DNA of 64,000 nucleotides from Cryphonectria parasitica EP155 (GCF_011745365.1 NW_024468912.1:4340001-4404000); one strand, 5' to 3'; shown: positions 35,510-48,589, numbered from the stretch's first letter. Notes: generated by a model from the letters alone, not told the origin. A program made the numbers and translations.

Positions 35510-38500
35510 TGGATGTTCTGGGAGGCGGCCTGCCAAGAGACATGGGATGCTGGATGTTTTTTTCCCTCTTTTCTTGGGAACTTTTCTTTTCTCTCTCTTT
35601 TCAGCATTCGTTTCCTGCAACTTGACAAGTCGTTGAGAGGCTCTGCAATCCACCACTACCACCCACATTGAACCATCAAGGATCTTCCCCCCCCTTTAAG
35701 GCGGAGATTCTCTGGTCATCTATCTTGGGGTTGAAAGGAGGAGTTGGGTAAATCTCCCTCTTTACCTTGACCACTCCTGCGCGGACTGTCAGACTGACAA
35801 CAACATCGTCCAGTCTGACCCAGCTCTTTCTCGTACCACCGAATCGCACTTGGTATGCACTTCCTTTTCTCAGCCAAGGAGAGGAGGAACTAAGCTGTTT
35901 CTGCACAAACCCAACTCGAGTCCCAGTGGAAGTGTCGAGCTGGGTGGGGGGGCGGGGGATTTGAGCTTGTATCACCCACGTACACGCGACGCCCACCAAC
36001 TGCACATTTGATATTGGTCATGTCCGCATTTGCCATTCAGATATGCCATGGAACCTCCCAGAAAGTGTGTCTCTGAATGGAGCCCCTCGGTAAGGAGGGT
36101 ACAAGGCTGCGTGGAAGGGGTGGCAAGGGGATGATGGTGAGGGGTGCGACTAGAAGCTACGCGGTCACAGATTGCACAGTTGACATGATCTGAGCAGAGG
36201 GACCAGATGCACGTTCTGGCGAGTTGGGCAAATGCCCTTGGCGTCGTCCGACCTTGATTTTTTTCTATTCTTTTTTCTTGTGCCTTTTTGTTTCTTCTTC
36301 GCCTTTCTGTTTCTGTCCGCCTGGATGGGAGGAAACAATTGAGATACCTAGTTAGATAGACCACGATGTTACGAAATATATGCAAACACACACAAAAATG
36401 CAAAGTCACATTGACAATGCCGTCCAAGCAGCAAACCACCCTTCACACCTGCTCAGAGCGCCCATGCCATTGCCCCTGCCATCTCGAGATCGCTAGAATC
36501 GAGCCGGACTAGTTGTGATGAAAGGTCCTAGTCCTGTGGTGTGTTCCGCGGGAGTGAGGGAGGAGGAGGAGGGTAGCTGGCCGGATACGAGCCGCTGCAC
36601 TAGGTGTGGGGGCGGGGAGAGATCAAGAAGGGTTGAAATAACAAGGCGATGGCTTGCCTGCCCGGCCAAGAGAGTGGAAGAGAGAGGGAGGGGGAGGGGG
36701 AGGGAGAGGGAGAGGGGTAGGGCAAAAGCGAGAGTGACAGGTATGGCTCGGGATTAGCAGTGTAACCACCTTTCATTAGCTCTGGCTGTGCTAAGTCCTG
36801 TCAAGAGCTGCCCGTAACTGGGCAGGCTGGACACGTCTCTTTCGTGCGATATTCTCGTCTTCCTCTCTGTCCCCCCGCCCCCTGCCCCCACCCCCTCTCA
36901 CACACACACGCACACACTCTCATTCTGGCGGTGAGCAAGTGCCGAATATCACTGTGGTCATACGAGTAAAGGTGCGACGGCTGGGCGGCCATGTCCTCGG
37001 TTCCATGGATCGACCCATACAGGACAAGGCTGTGGTGAATGGGCACTGGTCCACTGCAAGAAGCCGTGACGACCGGTGGTCTATGTCTGTCTAAACCAGA
37101 CTGCTACCATCTGGTAATGTGAGTCGATCAGGGTGAGGGACTTTCCATCGGCCTACCCGTTGTCAGCCTTGGGTGCCCCAACCACGTCATGTTTCCATGG
37201 TGAGATTTTTGGTGAGCGGTTGGGTCCGGAGTACCCTAAGCTCAGACTAGAGAAAGGTGATAACAACAGTAATTGTGTCGTGTCCACCTCGAGACTGCTT
37301 GCGTGTGGGAAGACCAGGACGCTGCCGATGTTGATCATGATATCATCTTCATGAGCATAGCAATCGGTTAGTCCGAAGTATAGTGAAGGCTTGTCTCTCC
37401 CTCCATAACACCATAATTGAATGGAAAGATCCTCAGGCTGTCACTGACATTCCGAGATTAGCACAGTGGGTGACTTGACTCCGTACAATCCGGGAACACC
37501 CCCCCCCCCCCTTCCCTTTCTCCCCCCTTATGTCCAGTCAACCATGTTGAGAATCTTCAGTGATGCACTTGCGCTCTTCGGACCTCGCTAGCCCGATTAA
37601 TTGTGCACTTTTATAGTGGGAGGACTCTGGCAGGGATTCGCGGCCCTGACAAGCTGAAGACTAGCAAGATTTGCTTGGAGTGTCCCAGGCAGACGCGGCT
37701 ATAATCATTCGTCCCTGGGTCACGGCGTCTGCCGACATCCGTGTTGAAAAGGTAGGATAAGCCATAACTTGGTTGGATGCCAGATCGAGGTTCTCACGCA
37801 ACTTCTGGATGGAATCTCCTCGGATGAATGCCGAATCGGCTCTTTGGGGCGGAGGGGGGTCGCTGATCTGCGTGAGCACGTAAGGGGCACAGGGCCAAGA
37901 ATCTGCACTCCGACGGAACCGAGTAAGAACGTAACTGTGAGGCCCAATCGGGTGCATGACAAAGTGGCCTACCCAGCGGCAGGTCCACAGCCTTGTCACG
38001 GTCATATTATCCAGTCCATCACGGCCCGGTGGTATATAGTGATGGCCTATCCAGTACGGGCCAGGCCTACTTTCCTTTCCTCCCGGTTGGAGGTTGCGAG
38101 AAGGCCCAGATTTACTCGAGATTCGAGCGTAGTGAAACTCGGGGTCGACGGCGTACAGGAGGTACTGCTTCTCTATGGCGACCCTCTCCCCAAGTCTTCC
38201 TTTCAGCCGCAGTCCTATTGGTCATCACGGCCGCAGAATCGGCCTCCTCTCGTTCCTGACCGCCTTCTTGAATCGGATCTAAGGCGGATGGACCGCGCAC
38301 CACAGATGATGTACCGATACATTAGTACTGGCAACCAATACGGATGCACTTTTTTCCTTTATAGGAGGGTGTGGTGTTATCCAGCAACGTTAGAGGAACG
38401 TACTATACCACTGTGGTAGTGGCTGGCGCGGCGTAGTTGCAGACATGATGATGTGCCACCCCCTCCCCCCAAGAGGGTTGCAAAAGAGGGAAATATTTGG

Positions 38501-40643
38501 TCGCAGAGAAGGGATTGTTGTGTGTGAGAGGCCTCTTGTGCAGAAAAAAGAAACATCTGACAAGCATGGACTTGCACAGCAAGAGGATGTATCCGTCATG
38601 AGGCAGTGTTGACGAAAATCAATGGATCCTACTCGATCGGGATTAATCTTGGTTCTGCTGACAGTCGCCAATCTCCGGATCCGACGACCTTGTGGACCAA
38701 CTTACACAGTATTTTCCACATTGACGCGAGCCATTATCGTCACTCACACGCGCGTCATCGAGCAGGAATATCGACCTCGTGTGTGTCGACACGGAAGTCC
38801 CTCAATGGTAGACCCATATTGCCTAATAAAGTGGACAGGGAGACCGCGGGCGACGGGGCCACGGCTGGTTGGGCCCCTTGTCCACCACGGGCCGTTTCGT
38901 GGGGCCCCGAAACCACGCAGCAGTTGGCTGGTCCCTATGGCCGTTGGACGGGGTCAGGAGCCCACTGCACTGCATGTCAATGTTCTGACATGCCTTGGGT
39001 CGTCTGCCCCCTTGTCGACGATGCATGGTCAGCTGCATGAAGACCGACGAAACAGACCGTGAACGGTGCCGCCGCCACCGTGGGCCCTGTTAATCTGCTG
39101 CTGTTGATCCCGAAAAAGATGTACGTCATTGCACGATGCTGTGAGAGTCATTGCCGTCCGTTTGGAACTGTTGGAGACACCGAAGATATGTTACGCCGTA
39201 CAGGCTGAGCTGGCCACGATTGCGGGAGGACACGTCATGGTGAGCTGAAGACCTGCTAGAGGAACATGGCACAAGGGAATCGTCAGTCGGATGAAGATGG
39301 CTCCAGATCTAAGTTGGAGAGTCTCATGGCTGACACTTTGTGGTGTTAGATGTTGGCTGATCTTTGCACGGTGGGCACCCGGTTCTTTGATGTTGGTTCT
39401 TGTTGTTGTCGTCGTCGTCGATATGAATGGTAATGTCTCTCGGCTCTGACTCAAGCTGGTTCAGGTTGGACTTGCCTAGACATGTTAGGCTACCATGGCA
39501 CTATGGCACAACCCCCAGTAGTCACATCCCTGCCTCATCAGTCAGCTACCCTAACCCATGCCACCCAACGCACCTTCCGCGCCTATCCTCCCTCCACTTT
39601 TCCCCTTCAGTACACCATCACTTGTCGTTTCTCCAGCACACGAGCCAATTTCGACACGTTTCTCTGGGCTTGAAGAAAATTTTGTTCGAACCATCCCCAA
39701 CGTAATCAAAGGGGTCAACAATACGATGATGCTAGGCTTTGTCTAGTGTTTCATGAGACATCCTACTACACAAGCCACAACTCCACAAACAAGATGGAAA
39801 CCACTTCTGGCCTTCATCAGCTGAACAAGGGCCCAAAGCATGTCTGCCTAGTCGAATGGGTGACTGCACCTCTCTCAACTCTTGTCACGACAGACTTGCA
39901 GGTCTTGGCTAGACTGAGATGAGAAGCTCTATCCTGTTTTGGTGCACAGACATCGATAGCATACAGGATGGTCAGGCTCCACCGCGGGGGAACGCGACTT
40001 GATGCTGTGGTCCTATACGGCAAGCTGAATGCATGCTGGGATGTGATTCGCAATCGAGCCGGCACTGGTAGCTTTGACATGACAAGTTTGGGATGCCGAT
40101 GACGGGCATGGGCTACACTGCAGCAAGGTCCGATGGGACCACTCACGCGCGAGGAAAGTGGTTGGACAATCCAAAGTCTACCCTGCCAATCGACTCTTGA
40201 CGGCTCTGGCCGTGCCTTGTGGGGGTGGGGTTTGCGGAAATGGCCCCTCACAGGTAGCTTGCAGGAAGCTGCTGGAGGCTTTGCCCTTGAGCAACAACCG
40301 GCGCTGTCTGCACTGAATGGGCCTGGGCAGCACTGTAACTTTTGAGGTGCAACCTTGACAGTTCAGATGTCAAGAGTTGGTGTCTCACGGCATCTCCCCA
40401 ATCTCTGACCGCATCATGCTACAGTGCAGACTATGAGTAGTTCAGGTTGCCTACAGACCGAGCTGGAGGGTCTTGCAGCATGGCCTATTCCGTCTCATCG
40501 AGATTCGCCGGCGGGTATGACCTGAGAAGACTCTTCTCGGACACAAACGACATGCACAAATGCAGTTCAGCATGAATCGACCCCCCCGGGGGGGGGCGTG
40601 TGTCATGAACACCTCCATCCCAGAGGAGCCAACATCGAGTGAT

Positions 40644-40688
<45 letters not shown>

Positions 40689-43074
40689 CTCCAAGGGCCC
40701 GAAGCCTCGATGGTAAAGCCATCGTTCCGGCGTGATACATACCGGAGTGGCGGGCCCCGCAGCGCCGAGAGCCCGCGAGGCCCGAGAGACCCACCACGCG
40801 AGACTGGGAAGTTGGAAGTGGGTGTTTGGCTAATCCATTTTCCCACCCCCTCCTCTTTCTCTCACCTGGAAATCTCACCGTATCGTGTGGCAGTGCTACT
40901 TCAGGGCATGCGACCATTTTTCCTTTTTACACTTCTCTCCACCCCGGTCTTCCTCAGCCTTATTAAGACCTTTTGGGCCTTGGTACGTCTCCTTCCCTCC
41001 CTCCTCCCCTCATTGACCTACGATGATGATGTCCTTCGTCACATCACTACGCTGTAGGTCTGCTATACTTCAAGGTTTTTCTGTTCGCCCGCCCAGCGTC
41101 CTTCCTGGCTGTTTCTTCAGCCCGTCTGCCACGGTCTGACCCAAGAACTGCCGAGTGTTGTGCGACAAGGAGAATCAGAAATACAATTGTCGAGCGAGTT
41201 CCGTACTGTAACTTTGGGCCCTTCCAGCTCTGTGTGCAAATTGCGGCCAGCGCATGAGATCGCCCGCAGGACTGAACTACACATGGCGCTTGTGACTCAT
41301 GAAGGTCTGACAATCTCTGGCGCGCAAATGGGCCAAGCGGTGCTGCGGACTGCAGACGCAAGCACTCAAGGATTGGCGTCGGCCTGGGGGAAGACAGACC
41401 TTAACGTTCGGGCCCCTAGAAGAGGGGGGGGGGGGGGGTGTGGCATCTGGCGTACCGTGGCTCCCTTAGGATTCAAGCCTACAGCCAACACTACAGCCAC
41501 ACCACCACCACCACTACTTCGATCATTACTGCCACCACCACCATCACCTCGCGCCAAAGTTTCCGGCAATCCGCTGCGCGACCCAGAACATAGCTGCAAA
41601 AGTCCTTCACATATGGGCTGAAGTCCTATCGTATGCGCTTCTCCCTGCGACGTATAGGCCAAATCGCCCAGGATTCCTTTTCAGCCAAGAAAAGGCCGCA
41701 TCTCACCCGTCAGCCAGGCCGTGGTACCACCAACATCGTCAAGCGTAAGTAGCTGACAACACTGCCACAGTGTGCGGAAAGGAAGGGAGAGAGACACACA
41801 GAGAAAAAGAAAGAGGGAGAGGAAAGTCTTTCTTGGGGTTGGTTGCACGAGGCTGTCAATGACATTCGTCTGCTCACACACCCACACCCGAAAGCTGATC
41901 GCCATCCTGCTGCATCTCTCTCTTCCCGAAATCAAAAGAAAACGCGAGTCCTTTCTCTGCGGCATATAGCCCTTTGGCAGACAAATGGGGTGACACATGC
42001 ATGGTTTGGTGGGAGACCCTCAAACCCAAATCAACGTGCATCTGTCTGCCTGTTTTCCCCGACCGGCTATGACTCCTTTTTCTTCTTTTTTACTTTTCTT
42101 CGTTCTTGACCCCTGCCCCCATGCTGAAGCGTGGGATGGGGGATCCAAATCCGTGCAAGTGCGCGCGTGCAAGGGGGCCACACCACCAAGGCACCCCGAT
42201 GGCACACCCCCTTCCCACCCTCCCTCCCTCCCTCCAGTCTCGCGGGACTCGTACTCAGTACTACTACACAGGACTCTTACTCTTGATGGATCCCTTGTCT
42301 TTTCTGCCGCTCCGTCGCACTGCGCAACAAGGCAACCAGCCCTCCGTGATCTCCAGCTAAATCCACTTTCTTTCCGTTAGTCTGAGAGGAGGGGTGGGAG
42401 AGTGCTTATGCATGGAGGCACGGGGAGGCACGGGGAGGCAGCAGCACACTAGTCCTTGACATTAGTCGTCTAAGCCTCTCTCTTTCTGTCTGTTTGCTGC
42501 CCACACGCCTGAGGAATAAATACATTTTGGTCCCCAAGGTCAAACACTCTCTCTGCCGTCGGTCTCTTTTCACATCATTTTCATCATCACCTGTTCTTTT
42601 TTTTCTTCATCTTGATTGTGCTAGTGCCAAAGTGTGTGTCAGACACCTTTTGCCCCCTCAGCTCCCTTTCATCCAGGAACGGGATCCATTCTTGGGTACT
42701 ATTCATATAAATAATATCCCTTTTCAAGAGGGGCTATCCAGTTGGGCTCCGACGCACCCCGGTATTACTACCTTCCCTGCGTCCGTCCATCCCATTCAGG
42801 TATTCCTACCCAACGCTTTACACGCTTTGCTACCCATCCAATTCGCCCAATTCAAAAACGGTTCCTGTCCCTTGGGCACTGCTGCATTCCCGTCCCGTCC
42901 TGCTGGTCAAATCAGCACACGACACATTTTCCTGCGATCTACTGTTCCTGCGTCGCCGTCGACCCAGGTCTCCAGTCCTGAGGCAAAGCGGCCAGCCGAT
43001 TTGACCATATTACTGCATATTTATTCTGGACTGCCCCTCTTCTCCCCGCGCGGAGAGGAAAAAAAAAAGTTACC
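35510..43074. other. 7.6-kb gene desert between two coiled-coil genes
   Basis: No gene is supported on either strand. The longest frame (37769-38419, 216 codons, +) has no recognised motif or start context and was not called. Contents include G-rich purine tracts near 36670-36720, C13 at 37499-37511, a C7G9 palindrome at 40581-40596, a (CAG)14 tract at 40644-40685 and G15 at 41424-41438. The last 600 bp before 43075 are pyrimidine-rich and probably form a long promoter and 5' leader. Confidence 0.5.
40644..40685. repeat. (CAG)14 trinucleotide repeat
   Basis: Fourteen uninterrupted CAG units. In one plus-strand frame they would encode polyglutamine within an open frame from 40608, but that frame has no other gene evidence. 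Confidence 0.9.
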
Positions 43075-43965
43075 ATGTCAACCACCAGCCGGAAGAATGT
43101 GAGGTGGGAGGACAAGGACAAGAGGAGTGGATCCTCGCGAGCCTCGACCACCGGTGGCTCGTCGAGCGGCTCCAGCTACTCTGAATACAGTGACCACCGG
43201 TACAACATCGCTGCGCTCGAGGAGACTCTTCGCACTACCGTCAACGAGCTGGACCAGTGGAAGAACAAAGCCGCCGAAGCTGAGCAACAAATCCGCAAGT
43301 ACCAGAAGGAGACCAAGGAGTACAAGAGCAGAGTCTCCGCTCTTGACCAGAGAGTTGAGACTCTGGAGGACGACAAATCGGAACTCGAGAAGAGCAATAA
43401 GGCCCTGAGAGACGAGATCAAGGATCTGAAGGACAAGTACGCCAAGCTTCAAAAGAAGGTCAACAAGTCCGAGGCGAAGACAGACAGTCCCTCCTCGCCC
43501 GACACTGGAAAGCCCCGCCGGCATGAGAGCAACAGCTCAAAGGAGTCTGACAGCGACAGACACAACGATCGGCTCAAAGCGCGCTTCAACCGCTCTCCCG
43601 AAAGCACAACGAGCGACTCCAGCTCGTCCAAGCCACCATCCAGCTCGCGGGCCACCCGTGGCAGCCGTCGCCTGAGTATCAACGAGAGGCAGCCCTACTT
43701 GGAGGAATGGGGCCCTGGAGGATCTACAGCCGCCACGCAGACGACAGCACCGGTGTCACCCAGCTCCAGGCGGACAGGAAACTACATCGCGACCAACTAC
43801 CCTCCTATCGCCACTGGCCCAATCCCCAGCCCGACCACGGCAACAACTCCTCGCAGCCATCGCCCAACGGTCGAGTACACAACCTATGCCAACGTGCCTG
43901 TCTACCCAGAGGATGGCAATTACCACCCCTACCCACTCCCTCCTCCTGAGATGCGCAAGAGGTAG
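43075..43965 (+). CDS. Intronless coiled-coil protein with disordered Ser/Pro-rich tail
   Basis: A single exon of 296 aa. The N-terminus (MSTTSRKNVRWEDKDKRSG) is basic and Ser-rich. Residues about 45-145 form a long coiled coil: ALEETLRTTVNELDQWKNKA, QIRKYQKETKEYKSRVSALD, VETLEDDKSELEKSNKALRD and KDLKDKYAKLQKKVNKSE. The remainder is disordered, with Ser-rich acidic and basic stretches and a Pro/Thr/Tyr-rich C-terminus ending PYPLPPPEMRKR. No membrane segment and no known catalytic domain. The ATG at 43075 follows an A-rich context after a pyrimidine-rich leader, as in well-expressed fungal genes. The family is not recognised; it looks like a filamentous-fungus-specific scaffold. Like the 34808 gene it is intronless and flanked by unusually long non-coding DNA. 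Confidence 0.85.
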   Translation: MSTTSRKNVRWEDKDKRSGSSRASTTGGSSSGSSYSEYSDHRYNIAALEETLRTTVNELDQWKNKAAEAEQQIRKYQKETKEYKSRVSALDQRVETLEDDKSELEKSNKALRDEIKDLKDKYAKLQKKVNKSEAKTDSPSSPDTGKPRRHESNSSKESDSDRHNDRLKARFNRSPESTTSDSSSSKPPSSSRATRGSRRLSINERQPYLEEWGPGGSTAATQTTAPVSPSSRRTGNYIATNYPPIATGPIPSPTTATTPRSHRPTVEYTTYANVPVYPEDGNYHPYPLPPPEMRKR

Positions 43966-46580
43966 CATTAGTGTCACACAGGCCCAAATCCAACAGTCTG
44001 TGCGGTAACAGGGCTTGTCTCGCTTGAGGCCTCACATCCCTACTCTCCCGTCACACCTACAGGCCAATGTGCACCACGGCAGCCACGGAATCCTTCACCC
44101 TCCACTAGACTGGATATTACCCAAGTTGGATTCGCTTACGCCCCCACTACCGACAGCTGAAGAAGAAAGAAAGGGCAAACGCCATGGAATTCTTATGAAA
44201 CGACCGAGGCTACCAATCAGATTCCCGGCCAGGCCATGTGCGATTAGGAATCTGGCCGGGCCACCACGACGTTGCATGCGGGAGACGAAAAAAGAAACGG
44301 GAACCCCTTCCCCCCGGGTTGAAATTCACACCCCAACACCTACCTGTTCCATGCAAGGCTCGGATGGGTGTTATTTTCCGGATTGCGGCTTACATAACAT
44401 GTCCACAGAGGGAGAGGGTTCAATGTTCCTTGGTCCATCCATGCATTTATTCCCTTTTCACTCCTCCCTCTTTTCTCACGCCTGCCGTTGACGTCGCGAG
44501 TTTCACGGCATTGGTCGCGTCGCGTTGTGTCATGGTCCACATCGTACTACGCTTTTCGGAGACATGGCTACGGGAGGGAGTACGAACCGACATCATCGAC
44601 GAGTGGGTTCGCCAAGCGAGCATACTCGACCTCCAAGACATTGTCACTCACAATGATCACGATAACATTTGCAAGCTCGAAAGAGAAAGAGGAAGAAAAC
44701 AAATTGTGCGTTGAAGAAAAGAAAAGCCCGAAGACAACCTACCAAAACAAATCCTTTTCGTCAACCAACTTTTCTTGGGTGGACTTCTTTTCTCCTTTGT
44801 TGGATGATCTGCTACGGAGTTTCTTGGATTGGAAATCACAGGTTAAGAAGAAAGAAAAAAAGGGGAGAGAAAAAAATATGGGAAGGGCAATTATGATTTT
44901 TCTTTTCTGTTTTAAGAATCAATCTGTATAACGACACATGGGCCGGGGAGGGGGGATCTTTGGGAATCATGACACAACACCGACAGAAAAAAAAAACAAA
45001 TACGTTTAGGATAGAGATACCACCACCATAGATAGATCTTCTTTTTCACTTGGGTGGCATTGGATGGCAGGAAATCGGATCGGATCGGAAATGGATGGAT
45101 GGCTTCACTGCCCTAGTATATACCCTTTTGGATACCCTTGGATGGATGGGGTGAATTGTAACGGAATGACATTGGGATGGACTGGATCCAGGGTGGCTTT
45201 CTTCTTTTTTCTCTCTCTCTCGTATTCATCCATGCAATACTATGTACTTAGACTTTTAGAATACGGGAAAAGTCGGACAGAGACACTGTCCTTGCATCGT
45301 CTTCCTCTTCCTCTGTTCCTCCCTGGCTTCCTAATTCAGTCCAGTCTCAACCACCAATGCCTGTGAACTTGGAGTATGAGCACGGAACTCCTCTTTTTGT
45401 TGAGCGTTCCTGTCGGTACTTGATTTGCTGAGAGTAAAAGGACATGTCGACCAATCTGCCGCTACCCGTCCTGCAAGGAACACTTCATCGTTTGGTCCAA
45501 ATGCAGGCCACCCCGCTTTGCCCGCCTGCCCGCCCCAACCGACCCCGCCCGAGGGAGTCATCTGGAAAGACGATCTTTTTTTTCTTCTGTGTGTGCGGGG
45601 TTTGTGTGACTTGCCATAACTGGCGCAACCTACCTTGTCCGTCCACATTTGCCGTCCACGGATGATCATGTGGGAATTCCCAATGTGCCTGCATCTAATG
45701 CCACTTGCATTGTCTCCACGATTTTTATGTATGCTGTGAAACTATTGTGTGTATATATGCACAGTGGTGCGGGGGTTCGCGGCACGATGATACAGGGTAG
45801 GTTCTCCTTCTTCTTATCTTGGTGATTTAAGGTTTTCTATGGGTGATTTTTTTCTCAGATCTGTAACCTTCCACCCCCTTTTCTCCTTCGTTTTCTTTTT
45901 GTGAAATGATTTTTTGGGCACCAATAGCCCACTGACGATCACTGACAGGCACTTTGACAGGTCGGGAGACACACGTCCCCTGAAGAGACCCCTGAAACAT
46001 CCCAAACTCCACTGGCTGGAGAGCCCTTGACAGCGCCTTACGGGGATGCAGCCGCTATAGAGACAGGCCAGGGTACGTACCGCTCAGTAAGTGGCTGCTT
46101 TGTATGTATAATTACAAGACCCTAAGCTGTTTGGGGTGTTAGCGTCAGGTACGCAGTACGTACGCGTCCCGGGCCGACCTTCTCCTCCCCACATCCCTCT
46201 CTTTCTTACCCCCGAAAACCTCTCTGCCTTTTTTGCCTGCCAACCATAGGACGCGAAAAGCAGCACAGTTTCCCGAAATTGGACACGTCTCAAAATAAGA
46301 AGTTCCGTATCTTCTGTAGTCGCCACGCACCCACGGACAATCGACAGGGTATGAAGCCCCTTTCTTTCAACACTGTCATTTGACCTATTTTCCTCTCTAT
46401 TCTATTCAGCTTTCATTTTGATTTATTCGATTTGTTGTTATGGTGCACATACGCTCATTGTGAGCCCGTCGGTTTAGTTCAGACTCTCATTCCCTGATCT
46501 TTGGTTGTCCCCCCCCCCCCCACCACCCTTTATTTCTTTTTTTAGACTCTTATACACACACTCCCTTTCTCTTTCCAAGG
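43966..46580. other. 2.6-kb region, 3' flank of coiled-coil gene and PDI promoter
   Basis: No convincing gene. GGATGGAT-type short repeats occur near 45060-45180. A C13 run lies at 46509-46521, about 60 bp upstream of the PDI start. Confidence 0.5.
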
Positions 46581-48589
46581 ATGAGGCTACTGGCCAGCCT
46601 TGCCCTCGGGCTGCTTGGCCTGGCAGCTGGCGTGGTGGCACAGGATGAGTCTGCGGCCATTGAGCTCGATAGGCTGTCGCTGAACAAGTTGATCAAGGAG
46701 AGTGAAGTGGTGATGGTTGATTGTGAGTGTTCCCTGAACAGCAGACAATGTGTGTGAGCGCGTGCGCGGTCTTGAGAACGGGTACTGACATATTGTTTGT
46801 GTGAACACAGGGTATGCGGTACGTCCTTGTCCGTTGGGTCGGGTCCTTCTGGCCGATCATACGGAACATCCACTCTCCCGTCGTCGTTTCCTCCCTCCTC
46901 TTTCTCATGCAGGTCTTGCTGATTGCTAACGTTCATCTTCTCTTGCTCGCACTCATCAGCCTTGGTGGTAAGTAGTCGTGCCTCCAATATCATCTCATCT
47001 TTAGCCTTTTTTCTTTTTTTTCCTTTTGCGTCGTGCGCACATGAGCCAACCCCCCCGATTAATGACTTGGCGTTTCCAGTGGACATTGTATCAAGTTTGC
47101 GCCCAAGTATGAGGCTGCCGCCAAGGCCCTCAAGGAGAAGGACCTGAATGTCAAGCTGGGCAAGGTTGACTGCACCAAGCACAACAAGCTATGCCAAGAG
47201 TACAACATCCGGGCATACCCGACCATGAAGATCTTCAAGAGCGGTCAGGAGCTGTATCACGACTATGACGGCCCGCGGAGGGTCTCGGCGTAAGTCAGGG
47301 GAGAGTGTTATGTGACCCTTGTTGGTGACTGACAGAATCAATACAGGATCGTCGACTTCATGGCCAAGCAGGTGCTGCCCACGGTGTCTACGCTCGCCAG
47401 CCAGAGGGCGCATGATCAGTTTCTCAAGAGAGAGCGCCAGGAGGTCGCCCTGGTCGGGTACCTCGAGGGCGACGATGCCGCCAACACGGAGATCCTCCGA
47501 GCGGCGGCCGAGAAGCTCCATGAGGACTATCCCATCGGTATCACATCGAACGCCGCCGCTGCACAGGCCGCCGGCGTCTCGTTCCCGGCGCTCGTGCTGT
47601 ACAAGCCGGACAACGAAGGTACTGTGGTGTTTAGCAAGAACTGGGAGGTGGATGCCATCAAGGACTTTGCCAAGACGGGTTACAAGCCCCTGATCGGTGA
47701 GACGGGCGCCGAGTCCTGGCGCAAGTACGTGTCTGGGTCCGACGGCCCGACCGTCTTTCTCTTCCACAAGAACGACGACGACCGAAAGAAGCTCTCCAGC
47801 GAGCTCCGCTCCCTGGCCAAGAAACACCAGGGGGCCGTGCAATTTGCCACGGCCGAGATTCCGGACTTCCAGGGCTTTGCCAACTACCTACACCTCCGGA
47901 CCGAGCCGAGCGACGACGCCTTCCCGGCCCTGGCCATCTACGACGGCGCGAACAAGAAGAAGTACCCGTTCGACAACAGCAAGGGGGCGCTGGACGAGAA
48001 GAACGTGGCCTCGTTCGTGGAGAACTTCCTCTCGGGCAAGGTGCAGCCGACCATCAAGTCCGAGGATGTCCCCTCCGGCTACGAAGGCCCCGTCACCAAG
48101 GTGGTGGCCCAGACCTTTGACGATGTGGTGCTGGACGGCAACAAGGACGTGCTGCTGTACTACCACCGCGAGGACTGCCCCTTCTGCCGGGCCATGAACC
48201 CGCAGTACGAGACCCTGGCGAGCATGTACTCTGCCCCCGACCGGGCCAACCGCGTGGCCATCGCCAAGATGGACATCATGAAGAACGACCTCTTCGAGGA
48301 GATCCCCTACGTGCCCTTCATCCGGCTGTACAAGGCCGGCGACGACAAGAGCGGCAACGCGGTCACATACTCGGGCGATCGGTCCGTGAAGGACCTGGTG
48401 GCCTTTGTCAAGGACCACGGCACGCACGGCGTGGATGCGCTGCAGGAGCATGCTGTTGACGAGGACGCTGTGCACGGGGCAGGTGGCGGCCTGGCGGGCA
48501 GTGAGCAGGCGCCTATGGTGATGGATAGCCTGCATGAGCAGCCTCTTCAGGGACGGACGCCTGTGAGGCACATTCATGATGAGCTGTAG
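46581..48589 (+). CDS. PDI1: Protein disulfide isomerase with HDEL tail and two micro-exons
   Basis: Five exons, 46581-46722, 46811-46818, 46960-46967, 47080-47289 and 47347-48589, give 536 aa. Exons 2 and 3 are each 8 nt; with the flanking codons they spell W48-Y-A-P-W-C-G-H-C56, the first thioredoxin active site. Each border has consensus GTACGT/GTAAGT donors and CAG acceptors; branch sites TACTGAC and GCTAAC precede exons 2 and 3. The signal peptide is residues 1-20 (LLASLALGLLGLAAGVVA). Domains follow the a-b-b'-a' order: VDCTKHNKLCQEYNIRAYPT closes domain a. Domain a' has the unusual C400-P-F-C403 in HREDCPFCRAMNPQYE. The C-terminus HIHDEL is an ER retrieval signal. It should form and rearrange disulfides in the ER lumen; CPFC suggests altered redox potential. 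It could be a divergent paralogue of the main Pdi1. Confidence 0.93.

Noticed and set aside
37769..38419. A 216-codon plus-strand open frame in the desert
   Set aside because: No recognisable motif, no splice or start support, and irregular composition; kept only as a note in the desert entry.
42494..43102. A 202-codon frame overlapping the start of the coiled-coil gene
   Set aside because: It lies in the pyrimidine-rich leader and overlaps the real ATG in another frame; pyrimidine-rich DNA gives long Pro/Ser/Leu frames by chance.
47888..48577. A 229-codon minus-strand frame rich in Val/His/Leu opposite PDI
   Set aside because: Antisense shadow of the GC-rich PDI exon.
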